Of a stretch of 64,000 bases of DNA, positions 46,601-57,669 are shown piece by piece (position 1 is the stretch's first letter; each line of letters opens with the position of its first letter). The stretch is from positions 1,426,001 to 1,490,000 of the forward strand of contig NEEC01000012.1 of the NCBI GenBank assembly GCA_002189035.1, in the 5' to 3' direction. Below the pieces are notes generated by a model. The model ran no database searches. It saw only the letters and a program-made list of their open reading frames with translations, and was not told the origin of the DNA. Position numbers and translations under genes: made by a program. Origin of the DNA: Utricularia gibba. Lineage: Eukaryota; Streptophyta; Magnoliopsida; Lamiales; Lentibulariaceae.

Positions 46601-49600
46601 AAGGGAATAATTATAAACTGATTATGTGTTTTCTGCACTTGGCTGGGGATGTAACTTTCTAATGCATCCATCTTGATGTGATTCTGATGCCACCTAATTC
46701 CGTTTATTTTTCACAAATGTCTCTAACTGATTTTTACATTCATAATTTTGCCCCCATCCAGAACAAATACGAGACAAAGCATTGAGAAAAAATTTCAGTT
46801 ATCAATTTCAGAGAGAGAAATGCTGGAAAAACAAGGCTATGATATTCAGGTTGTTTTGACATTTATAACAATCGTTATTGGTGTTTCTATTTTTCATTTT
46901 TGATTTTTTGTCTGTGTTGTACGAATGAATAGGCCTGGTGTATGCTTCTTAATGACAAGGTGGCATTTAGGATGCACTGGCCACAGTATGCAGATCTACA
47001 GGTTAATGGTATTGGTCTCCCGAGGTGCTCAATTTTTATGATGATATCAAAGCCAGTTTTCTACAATTGGTACTTGTTCCTTATTTGTAAAAGAAATTGC
47101 TTTGCCAATTTAAACCACTGAGAGATCATGTTTATGATTCTTTTGTTTTCATGAAAGCCCAATGCGCATTAAGACATAGTGCTGCCACAGTATGAGTACT
47201 GCTGCCATTGCATGCGAATTTGTCACTTAAATCAAGGAATTCTTAATATTTCATTCAACAGGTGTGCCAGTGAGGGCAATTAGCAGGCCTGGATCGCAAT
47301 TGCTTGGTGCAAATGGTCGAGATGAAGGACATAGTGTGCGTTGTCTTGCAATCTGTTAACTTGCCATTGAGTTGGTATTTTTTGCATTATGCTTTTAGTT
47401 TTTTTTTATTTGTTAAAAAATTTAGCTTTTAGTATCGTGAATTTTACACGTGTTGTTTACTTATAGTCAAATTAACCGTGCAATCACCATCAAAAACAAT
47501 ATTTGCTCACAGCGATCTCTGTTTCCACTTGTGCTCCTCATTTTGCTTATTGTTTCTATCACCTTGTGTGTTTATTTTATGCTAATGTATATCTTGTTGT
47601 TGCTTTGCTATCTGTTGAGCTTTTGCTGCATCCTCTCTCTTCGTCAGATTATTCATTGCACAAGAGATGGAATCAACAAGATCTTCTTAGGAGGATCTGA
47701 TGCAAGGGTTTTCTGTCTAGGAGTTAGAATCGTCAAAAGGCGCACTCTGCATGAGGTAAATGTGTGGAGGCTTGTCGATTTTTATTTCCCACATGTTCCA
47801 AGGACGAGACCTCATTAGTCCGAAGTTTCATTAGATGCATAATGCCCATTGATACTACCATTTGTGCTCATGCCTTTTTGACGTTTGAGATTATTTTCTG
47901 GGGTTATACAATTGTTGTTAATTTCCGCATTTTCACATTTTTTTTTAATTAAGGCCTGTCCTGGAGTTTATAGACCAATCTAGAGTGGTACTGTTCACTG
48001 AAACACTGGAAATGCAGAGAACAGTTACCGTTTTTTTTTCTTTCTCATTGTTGTATTTCATTAATTATTTGCATATAATTGTTGGTCTATAGAAATTATG
48101 CTACATTCACCATTATTATTCCTAGGTTCTCAACATGATACCGAAGGAGGGTGAGGGTGAGCGTTTTGAGGATGCACTTCTTCGTGTGCGCAGATGTGTT
48201 GGTGGGACCACCACAGAAAATGCTGATAGTGACAGTGACATCGAAGTTGTGGCTGATTGCATCCCTGTGAATCTTCGGTGCCCTGTGAGTAGCTCTAGAG
48301 CTTCCCATTTGATTTTTACTAGCGATCTTAGTTCCTTTTTATTTCACTTGTATGAATCTATGTTTAAGTCTCCCGTAGCATTCTGTTCATATTCCAATTG
48401 AATTCTGTGCATCAATTTCATCTTAGGATGGCATTTTGAGCTTCTAATTCTGATTAACTGTTATTCTCTTTCTTGAAAGCCTGTCATGGGCGTACTTTAG
48501 CATAATCAGGACATTTTGATCCACTAGCTATGCTTGTTTTATACATTTCCTCGGGTCATGCTTGTAGAAAGGTCATTAATCTTTTCCATTTCGCTTTCTT
48601 CGGTGAATTAGACCTTCTGTTAGTTTCATGAAAGTGCTCTACCTGACCAGCTCCATGTTGTCAAACTAACTATCCAAAATCTCGCGCACATGTCAGCTAC
48701 TGCCTAGGCTAGTGTATTAATTATATACTTGAATTGGTCAATCTCTTAAATGTGTTAAATGAGTGAAAATGATTTTCTTTGCTCTGGTTTCAGATGAGTG
48801 GCTTGAGAATGAAAGTAGCTGGAAGATTCAAGGATTGTGCGCACATGGGCTGCTTTGATCTTGAGGTGTTTCTGGAAATGAACCAGCACTCCAGGAAGGT
48901 GGAAAACATGCAGCTTTCTCCTTGTATTTATGTGTCTTGTTTTCATTTTGTTGAATCCTACCATGTAGATCTGGGAAGGAGACAATGAACATTACATATC
49001 ATTTCCCTCATAAACTGGCTGTTGTGAATGCAGTGGCAATGCCCTATTTGTCTGAAGAACTACAGTTTAGAGAAGATTATAATAGATCCATACTTCAGTC
49101 GAATCACATCAAAGGTATTCTCTTGCTACTTTTTTTTTCACCTAATTCTGCATTTCTTAAAAATATTTTTCTGTTGTTCTTTTAAGATGAAAATTTGTGC
49201 TGAAGACGTGGCGGACATTGAGGTCAAACCTGATGGTTCATGGCGTGCCAAAACTGAGAATGGTGATCGTAGGAGTCTTGGAGAGATTGGCCTCTGGCAT
49301 TCTCCTGATGGTAGCATTGTTTCAACCATGGCTATAGATTCAAAGTCGCAATTGGAACATAAATATATCAACGAGGAAGTTGGTGCTGATGGCCATGCTG
49401 GCCTTCGTTTGGGAATTAAGGAATATCAGCATGGTTTATGGGAGTTAAACCAAATGGATGCTCTGCAGCGTATTTCAGACGCACTTGATGAGGATTTTGA
49501 ACATAATGATCGAAGTGTAATCCCCATGAGTAGCAGTGCCACTGGTAGCGGCAGAGAATGTGAGGATGGGAGTGTTAATCAGGGCACTGGGTCAAATCTT

Positions 49601-50688
49601 GATATTTCGATAATTAATGGTCCTGAGTATGGATCCTTTCCCATGAATATTGAATCTGTAGTACATGGATTTGGTGATAAAGCAATATCTGCGTCAGGCA
49701 AGGATGTTGAAGTAATTGTCCTTAGTGATTCAGAAGATGTGGATCCAATACTGCCCTCTGGAGCTGCATACAGGGATAATGTATCAAGTTTCCCATTCCC
49801 AGCTACTCAGCATGGAATTCTTGATCCATATTGTGAAGATCCTAACACGTGCAAACGTATTGATCTTTATGGTGCAACTGTTGAAGATTACGAAATCAGT
49901 ATGTGGTCATTGCCCTCTGGAGGTCAAGGGGGTCCAGGCTTCCAGCTGATTGGTCCAGATATAGATGCTGCAGGGACCTTACTGGATATGCAGGATGGGC
50001 CTGTTAATTGTGCTTCATCTATCAATAGCTTTACACTACCTGAAGAAATTCGGATGCGATCTGCTACAGTTATAACCGGCACTGCTAGCAATGTTAACTT
50101 GCATGATAGCTCAGTAGATTATCCGTTGGCTTCTTATCCTAGCAGCGATCCCTCACTACAGATATTTCTTCCAACAGCACCATCTGATGCAATGGCTTCA
50201 CATTCAGATTCAGGAAACCATCTGGATACCCCAATGGGTATTGGTAATGAAGATTGGATATCTCTCAGGCTTGGTGACGCTGCAATGAGTCAGTTTGGTA
50301 TGAGTGATTCGGGTTTAAGGCAACAAGATCCACCCACCTCTGCATCCGTAGACCCAATGGTTGATACTGGTATTTCCCTTCTGTATTTTTTTTTTTTTTT
50401 GTTTAGCGCTTTTGTTTTACAAGACTCTCGTCAGTTTCCCATTGCTTTTGAGTTGCTTGTTTAGAATTGAATGGTAGAAGTGATCCCTTCACTATTTGTA
50501 AGCAAACTTTGTCACATCATCCCGCATCTTTTCTTACTGTCTTTTCAGGATCATTGATGCCGGGCACTTGTGATGGTCGATCTGATAAAGCCAACAGACA
50601 AAGATCAGATAGCCCTGTGTCAATTCCTCGTCAACGGCGTTCCGTTAGACCGAGGTTATATCTCTCAATAGATTCAGACTCTGGGTAA
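43689..50688 (+). CDS. SIZ1: SIZ1, SUMO E3 ligase (SAP, PHD, PINIT, SP-RING)
   Basis: Sixteen exons: 43689..43712, 44726..44806, 45434..45476, 45691..45757, 45914..46073, 46166..46368, 46530..46598, 46762..46849, 46933..47008, 47262..47335, 47648..47755, 48126..48284, 48794..48898, 49034..49114, 49187..50369 and 50549..50688. They sum to 2661 bases, 886 residues. The N-terminal SAP domain ([20 protein letters not shown]) is followed by a PHD finger (CLCGS.. [16 protein letters not shown]). A PINIT region ([19 protein letters not shown]) comes next. The SP-RING reads [42 protein letters not shown] is a SUMO-interacting motif. The long exon 15 has [12 protein letters not shown] and [13 protein letters not shown]1 attaches SUMO to nuclear proteins in phosphate, cold and defence responses. 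The exon 5 to 6 junction is uncertain. The last exon reads to TAA, but a GGGTAATC donor there could extend the gene. Confidence 0.95.
44381..45262 (+). repeat. Repeated 55-bp segment within SIZ1 introns 1 and 2
   Basis: 44381-44436 and 45207-45262 share CTCTTTCAATCAATAAG, CTATAATTAGTAGTAAA and a variable ATGCATRYT core. GGGCTTTCCTAAAT occurs beside both (44449 and 45130) but on opposite sides. The coordinates given span both copies and the exon between them. Confidence 0.6.
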
Positions 50689-51471
50689 TCATTGGAAACC
50701 CTTTTGTTTATTCATATTCCACTAAAAGCTCCTCAGGCCTGCTGCCAGATCCATCGTACGGAGGGCAGCTAGGTGAAAATTCCCCATCGCTGGAAGATAA
50801 TTCTACTGGTGAGAATCGTCAAACCTTCCTATACTCCTAGATGAACCAGGAGGGCATTCATGTTTTTTTTGTTTTTTTTTTTGTTACAAAACGATGCCAT
50901 GGCATGGTTTTGAAGATGTTTGATACTGGGAAATGGTATACGTTTGTTTAGTAGGCTTTGGGAGAGGATATGATGGGGAAATGGCCATAGTTGTTCCTCA
51001 TAGTCGCGATTGTAGCTAAGCCAGCCTGTTTTGTATATCTCAGTACCGTTTTTTTTTTGTTAACATTTAAAAGAAATATACATTCATCTACCAACTCTTG
51101 CCTTTGCAGCCGCCAAACTTAATTGGCGAAGGAACTCATTTGGTGATGGATTTGGGTTTATGAAAATGATCTCAGTTTTATGCATGTTGCATGATTTTTT
51201 TTTTTCTAGCAGAAATATGCACTGCACTTCAAAAGCCTTGCATTGCAGCTAAATACATGCACATATATCATGGAGTTTGCGCGTGACTTGTTCGCACTAG
51301 AAAGGGAAGGAAGGAGATGGATGCATTTTACGTACAAGTTTCAGAAGCTTTCCTTGAACACTTGTCATACAGTAAACATAAAGTGCAGAGGTTGCTCCTG
51401 CTTGAACACTTGCCTGAAACAAAGGTATGCTTTGAGGAAAACAAGTAAAAATGAGGCATCCCGTACAAGTT
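50689..51471. other. 3' region between the convergent SIZ1 gene and the unrecognised gene
   Basis: This holds the SIZ1 3' UTR, possibly with one more exon near 50740-50810 (frame GLLPDPSYGGQLGENSPS), and the 3' UTR of the minus-strand gene. A direct repeat of 22 identical bases starts at 51331 and 51462; the second copy covers the stop codon of the neighbour. Confidence 0.45.
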
Positions 51472-52612
51472 TCAGAAGCTTTCTTTGAACAACTGGACTC
51501 CTTGTGTAGTCTCCGACTCTTTTGTGCAACAGCCATGACAAGAGGTGTTCAGGTTTCCATCATCATCTTCTGCAGTTCTTTTCTTTTCACCAGAATCATG
51601 TAATTGCTTCCCCACGTCTCCATTCATGCCGCCTTTCATTAGTCCATAGCTCTGCAAAAGGTTTTTCCATTCCTCCTCTTGGTTTAAATAGTCGTGCCGA
51701 GCCACATATTTCTTCAGCTCCACAAGCATGTTCCTCATAGGCTGGAAAGAAAAGGAACAATCAAGCATTAGGCTTTGAGGGGCCAACCATAAACATTGCA
51801 GTTGAAGATCTTTGAGATTTGGAGTTCAAGACCTTATGATACACTCTCTATTTTAGGAAACTTTTTTGTAGATCAAAAGAAGTACCTCAGCTTTGCAGTC
51901 GAGGGCCAACCCAAATAATGCATAGGAAACAAAATGCTTCCCAACTAATTCAGCTAATCTGATCTGCCCTAGCCAGTGAGAGGAAGTCTCAAGCTTGTCA
52001 AATCTGCATTTGCTGCATTTTTCTGCAGTACGATAAGGCGTTACAGCCCCAGATCTGGCCTTGACCGCTACTTTAGCAGGTGTTCTAAGCTCCACAGATT
52101 CCTCCAGCGATGAACATTTTCCAGCTCCCTGGGGCAACTTTTGTTGAAAACATACACTCCTGACCATTCTCTTCGTTGTGGTTTTCTCCTTCTTTGCCTC
52201 TAAAGCTGCAGTTCCATGTGGAGGCGGGCGGGTTTCCGTCTCCTTCGCTGTTTTTTTTGGCACCCTAAAGGTTGGTTTCTCCTTTGGTAACTTTTCCGGA
52301 GCTACTTTTATGGCTATATTCGGATGTTGGGTAGTACCGAAGACCCGTTTTCCACTGAACAAGGGAAACAAAATTGCACCGTAGTTCCAATCAGGTCTAA
52401 GGCATAATACACAGCACTGACCTGGGGGGAAAAATTCGGCTCTTGGGAGGGATTCTCGCGGCCGGGGGCTCGCGGGCTACCTTCGCATTCCCCAATCGAG
52501 ACTTTGCTGTAACAGTTGGCGAGTAGTAGTTATTCTTCAGATTTCCATTTAATCTTGAAAAAAGCCGTAAAAAAGAGGAAGAACCTGGGAATTGAGCAGA
52601 ATCGGATGCCAT
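51472..52612 (-). CDS. Plant protein of unknown function
   Basis: Three exons, 52422..52612, 51886..52354 and 51472..51741, sum to 930 bases and 309 residues. The N-terminal third is basic and serine/arginine-rich (MASDSAQFPGSSSFLRLF, NYYSPTVTAKSRL). The middle is lysine/proline-rich and low-complexity. Then comes an ordered block: EKCSKCRFDKLETSSHWLGQ, IRLAELVGKHFVSYALFGL, ALDCKAEPMRNMLVEL and KKYVARHDYLNQEEEWKNLL. This block looks like a conserved helical domain with a CxxC pair, and the exon 2/3 junction falls inside it. I have a memory of plant proteins with the same block but no name for them. The tail is acidic and polar. No signal peptide or membrane helix. It converges on SIZ1. Confidence 0.7.
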
Positions 52613-55350
52613 TTTCTTCGCAGGAAGGAACCCCTCCCTCCCTCCCTCTTTCTTGAGCAAATTGGGGAACACATTTTGAAATGAATAAATAGCGGGAACA
52701 GTTTATTTTTTAGGTTCGTCGAGCTGGAGCCAAACCCGTCCGCGGCTCTCTCTGCAGTAGAGAAACCTAAAGCTACACGTGAAGCTGCTTTAGTACCAAT
52801 TTGGTACATAATGATGAGTTTAGAATCAATAAATGTTGATATGTTACACAATGGCACTAGGTGTAGGATATGAACACAAAATACTATTATTCGGCTCGAC
52901 TTGTTTGGATATATTACAAGTTTGGTCACTATTGTTTAAGTATGATAAAAATAATCATTATATATATAAGAATTTATTCATAATTGTAAAGATCATTTGA
53001 GGTTGCATGTGTTAAATATCAAAACTTTAACAGATAATGTATTTGGAAGCTTAATAAAAAACAAGAAGAGTAAAGAAAGACAAATTGATTTTATGTAGAA
53101 ATTTAAAACGGAAGAAAACCACATACGATGAAATCGTCCACTAATATGAAGAAGAAAATTAGTAAAGTTAATATACACAGGATATATGATGACTTTAAGG
53201 AAAAAAATGTAATAGTATTAAATTTCTTGAAAGAGATATCTTATTTCTTTGTATATCTTCTATTGTGTGAGATAAGTTTCATATTTTGTTATTGAATTGA
53301 ATTATAATAAGTCAAGGTGTAGTAAATTGAAGACATAGATCCAACAATAATAGTGTGTGTGAAAGAAAAGGTTAATGCTCAATTTTCTAAATGATCCTAA
53401 CTTGCTTGAGGCTATCACACTAATGCACACCAATTCTTAAATCTCTTGTAATTGACTAAGAACAAAACTTCAAGTTGAAGGTTCGACATTCATATTACAC
53501 GTTTTAGGGATTTGTTAGGCTACACTCATGGGTTAATGCCTGAGTAGTTGATTCACCTATTTATATTATACGTTTACTTGACTTCACACAAAATGACATG
53601 GATTTGGTTATTTGATCACCTTGCAATTTAAATTCAAGTAATTTATGAATTATCTAGTATATTTGTATAAGGAGGATTAGATTGGATTTTATGATGTTCA
53701 TTACAAGTGTGCTAATGTTTTAAATAGGGATTTTGATATTGAAAAAAAAAGGTTTTGAAACTTTCCCGTGATATCTCAAAAGAATAAAAATAAACGCAAT
53801 TGGTTTGTGGGTTGCAACTTTATTAAAAATTAGTTACATTTATTACATGCTTCTCAATTTAATTTACCTGTATTTTTTTAGTTATTTTTATTTTAATGTT
53901 TATGCATAATTTGCAGCCTGATCATGTAAACTATGTTTCATTGACATTATCTCAAATGTCATTATTTCTCTATATTAATCATTATATAATTATGTAAATT
54001 ATTATTATTTTTCATACTAGTAGAAGTTGTATAAGAAAAATTAAAATTCAAAACCAAATAATACTTTTTCTATAAATGCGATGATGAGGTTGTGCTTATG
54101 GACGTTTTCAACAAATGATTAAGCAAGGATGATGGTTAGAAAATGAGTGGAAAGTTGAGACTAAAATTTTCAAATTATGATTGGAGTTAATCATTCAAGC
54201 TCATCCACATGTTAAGTCAAAATAGAACATATGAAAGAAGAATTATAACAACTTGATATCTTTGCTAACTTCTTTTAAAACTAAATTTAATAGCATATTA
54301 GATTTAAAATATACAGGTTTTGTGTATTTGTCTTTTTTTTATACTAGATGAAAAGACTTTTCTTTCAACATTCATTCAAATGAATGATTTTCAATACAAG
54401 TTATGATCACACTACTATAATTGGATTGAGGTTTTTGAAAATTAAAAAGATTGAAATGAGGTGAATCTATTGACTTCAAAGAAAATTCTCTAACAAAAAA
54501 TGAGAGACAAAAGCTTATTGTTAGAAGCAATGAGACTTCATTTGAAAGTAATAAAATATTCATATTTATTAAGTATATGAACCAAATGTCATTCATCTAC
54601 AACACTCACACTCAATCTTTATTTGTGGATTCAACATATTCACCAGAACCCAAAGAACCAAAGAAAATGAACAAACACATCAAAGAAAAAATGGGGAAAC
54701 AATGTTCAAGAAGAAAAGGATTCAAAAGAAGAAGAAGTTGAAGATTGACGAATCTGAGATTAAAACCATATATGCATAAAGTATCGTCGAAGTATAAAGT
54801 ACTTCCTTAAAAATGTTAGAGCCAAATGAGCAAGGATTGTGAATCAAAAACAACAAGAGCTATTGCTAGAGTCTTATTATTGCTACAAATAATGCTAAAG
54901 TTTGAGGTTTTTGAACTAATTATATGTAATCTTGTGAAGTTAGATTATATATTGCAATCCATTGATATTGAGTTCAAGATGATTGTGTTGAATATTGTTG
55001 GAGATAATGTTTAGAAAGGTTTACTATATTTATTTCTTTTGTCTAATGTTTTAAAACATGCTTAATATATTTGGATTGTTGTCTTTTATTGCACTTTGTA
55101 TGATTATACCCTCTTAAACTTCAGATATTATATAATTGATCAACAAAAAAATTCAAAAGAAACCATTTCCAACACTTCATGTGGTTTTTGTCTTTGACAA
55201 TCTACTTTGAAATTTTCAAAATTCTATAATTTATTTTTAAATCAAGATTCTATTAGAACAATTTGCAATTTGCACATCAAAAAATGAAATTGAAATAATC
55301 AAGTATATAATAAATTATAGATCAATATTAATTAGATGGATCTAATCTTT

Positions 55351-55490
55351 TCTAATATGATACATATTATTTATGTATTTGGACTTCACATATGCTCGTC
55401 TGATCTATTAAATATACCTAAATTTTTCTAATGTAATCCATATTTTTTATGAACTTGGGTTTCACGTATGCTCGCTTAATCTATTGAATC
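55351..55490 (+). repeat. Tandem duplication, 76-bp period
   Basis: Copies starting at 55351 and 55427 share TCTAAT, CCATATTWTTTATG-like sequence, TTCACRTATGCTCG and ATCTATTRAAT in the same order, with about 80 percent identity by eye. Confidence 0.6.
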
Positions 55491-55699
55491 CTGAATTTCA
55501 ACAAATTTTTCTGTCTCAAAGCTACATTTCAAACATATAAATTCTATTATAATTTTGTCGTAAAACTACACTCAAAATAGAGAAATTAGTCATTTCAAGT
55601 TCTTTTGATACCATAAAAAATATTTGAGAAAGAAGAAAAAGTATTAAAATTTATAGCCTATTATAATATCATTATCAACATCCAACTAGAAAGATAAAT

Positions 55700-56110
55700 A
55701 GAAAAATTCACGTTGAACTAAAATTAGGTATTTCAAACGATTGTAAGATTTAAGTTTAACAATGTCAACTCTAATACACCAAGCATTCCATGTCGAAGTA
55801 ATTTGTGACTTTAAGATCTATTTATCTATCTCTTCATTGTTAATATTGTCACTTTCATATCCATTTTCAAATGGATCTCTTACAATCTTTTGCAAATAAA
55901 ATTATGCACCAAGACACACACATGAATTATACAATTTTGAGTAATGAATGACTAGAAAAGATGGCTCTTCAAAATAATTCATAATTGTTTCATTAGCCTC
56001 CAAACTTGCTCAATCACATTTCTTCAAGAAATATGGTGCATTTTGAAATACTCTCTAACAAGCCATTTTTCAAATGATAATCAACATCTTTATAGAGAGG
56101 GCATCAAGAA
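55700..56110 (-). pseudogene. C-terminal remnant of a PIF/Harbinger transposase
   Basis: On the minus strand the order is CPLYKDVDYHL, then RNVIEQVWRLMKQL, then KIVRDPFENGYESDN and TSTWNAWCIRV. These correspond to the PYKGVRYHL, RNVIERCFGVLK, FIR..DP.E.E and W..WRD blocks at the end of PIF/Harbinger transposases. Frames shift and stops intervene. The upstream part of the transposase is not visible. Confidence 0.55.
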
Positions 56111-56676
56111 ACCCTCACAATTTCTAAATAAGATTTACAAGTAAAAGTAGTGACATATCATTAATGTCAACATAATCAATTCATACAAAAAGGAGGAATT
56201 AATTGAATGAGAATATGTTGCTCAAATTAAAGTAATACAAAATCTTATATAATTCAATCATACTGATAGTATAATAATCCAAAATATCATTATATTTCTA
56301 TGAACACCTATATTTGTATCATATCCTAATATGCCACTCAATAAAAATATGATAAGATAAATATGAAAAATCACATTTTATGTTTCTCATACTAAACAAC
56401 ATAAAAAGAATATGAAAAAATGATTTTACATGCTAATTAATGGAAAGAGAATATCACATTTATGTTTTTCATTTATATGAAACAAAAAATGGAAAGAGAA
56501 TATGAAAAATGTTATATTATAACTGAAGAGGTGCAAAAATAAATAAACTTCATTTAATGAGGCATGCGAACGTGAGTATGAAACTCCTTTTTTTTGAGTA
56601 AGTATCACGTCACAACCAATTGTACAATTTCCCGCTCGAAGTACGTGGTGCTGGGAGGGGAGTCACTGCGACAGCA

Positions 56677-57227
56677 ATGGAGGTCGAAAAAATCATGGAT
56701 ACCGTGAAGAAGAAGCCACCGATGAATCTGGAAACGTACCTTGATTTCATGGAAAACCGCGATCTCGATCTTGACGTTAATCAACTTCGTCAGGTGCATT
56801 TCTTTTCCTGATGAATTAACTTCTCTTTGATTTTTCTGGATTCTGAATCCGGAGTTATCGGTGAAGCAACTTCGTTTTCGCGGTTGTAGATGATCGGTAT
56901 CCATGGCTACAAGCAGCCCAACGGAGGGAAGGCAGGATACGAAAACTCTCTTCGAATTTGATTAGTTTTTCGTTCCGCGATCTTTGCTAGATCGATCATT
57001 GTGTTTTTCAGAAATTGTTGAAGGAAGTGGTAGACTCTATAGATCTTCTGGATCTCCGGCGCTCAACGGTGCTGGACGACGCCGTTTCAGGGGATGCTCG
57101 TCTCGCAGTGAAAGAGATAATTGACGATCTCAACACACTCGACTGGAAAGAGTGTCACATCACCTCTCTCCTTGCCCTCAGTGCTCACTCCACCGCCACG
57201 GCGCCGAGCCGGAAAAGAAAGAAATAG
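56677..57227 (+). CDS. Small DUF7787-like plant protein
   Basis: Exons 56677..56793, 56890..56931 and 57012..57227 sum to 375 bases and 124 residues. The protein reads MEVEKIMDTVKKKPPMNLET, then YLDFMENRDLDLDVNQLRQ, MIGIHGYKQPNGGK and KLLKEVVDSIDLLDLRRSTV. It ends in a basic, nuclear-signal-like SRKRKK. The pattern of a hydrophobic opening helix, HGYK and a DLLDLRRSTL block is what I recall for the plant domain labelled DUF7787. Function is unknown, and the basic tail suggests the nucleus. Intron 2 has no GT donor at the conserved junction and appears to use GC (AAG/GCAGGA). The gene converges on the FAR1-family gene. Confidence 0.75.
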
Positions 57228-57669
57228 GGGACATAGATAATTAAGCAGACTGCGGTGGATCCACCATGCCGCCCTAGAAAATTCCGGTTTGAAGTTGATG
57301 CTTTTACTGTTTCTAAGTGTTCGCATTTTCCTGAATATGAAAGCACAATGAGCATCTGATGTATCTAGTGTCCTTTACACAGCAGAATCCTTCCATCTCT
57401 GAACCTTCCCTGACATGGAAGTATTTCAAAAAAATTATACACCGGGCGAAAACATCAAGTTGTGGTGTCGCCACTATATAAGGCTGAGAACCCACTTCTG
57501 CTTGCACTCTCACTCACTCCAGGGATTATTACTATTCCACTATCACTACACAGGTGATGGATTACATGACGCCTTCATCAGATGAAATCTATCAAACAGC
57601 AAAGCATGTTTGCCAGTGCTGTCATCGGGACTTCTGGTGGTTGTAAGAAGGTGCAGAAACAGTGCAACT
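57228..57669. other. 3' region between two convergent genes
   Basis: This should hold the 3' UTRs of the DUF7787-like gene and of the FAR1-related gene. No gene is seen. Confidence 0.4.

Larger units (their letters stand above)
52613..56676. other. AT-rich intergenic DNA with transposon remnants
   Basis: After the first 180 bases, which probably contain the 5' leader and promoter of the minus-strand gene, the sequence becomes AT-rich and gene-poor for almost 4 kb. A PIF/Harbinger fragment (about 55700-56110) and a short tandem duplication (55351-55490) are listed separately. Nothing else could be identified. Confidence 0.45.

Noticed and set aside
49028-50464. One 478-residue frame in SIZ1 taken as a complete protein
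   Set aside because: It joins two exons through an in-frame intron (49115-49186) and runs past the donor at 50369. Homology and splice sites support the spliced model.
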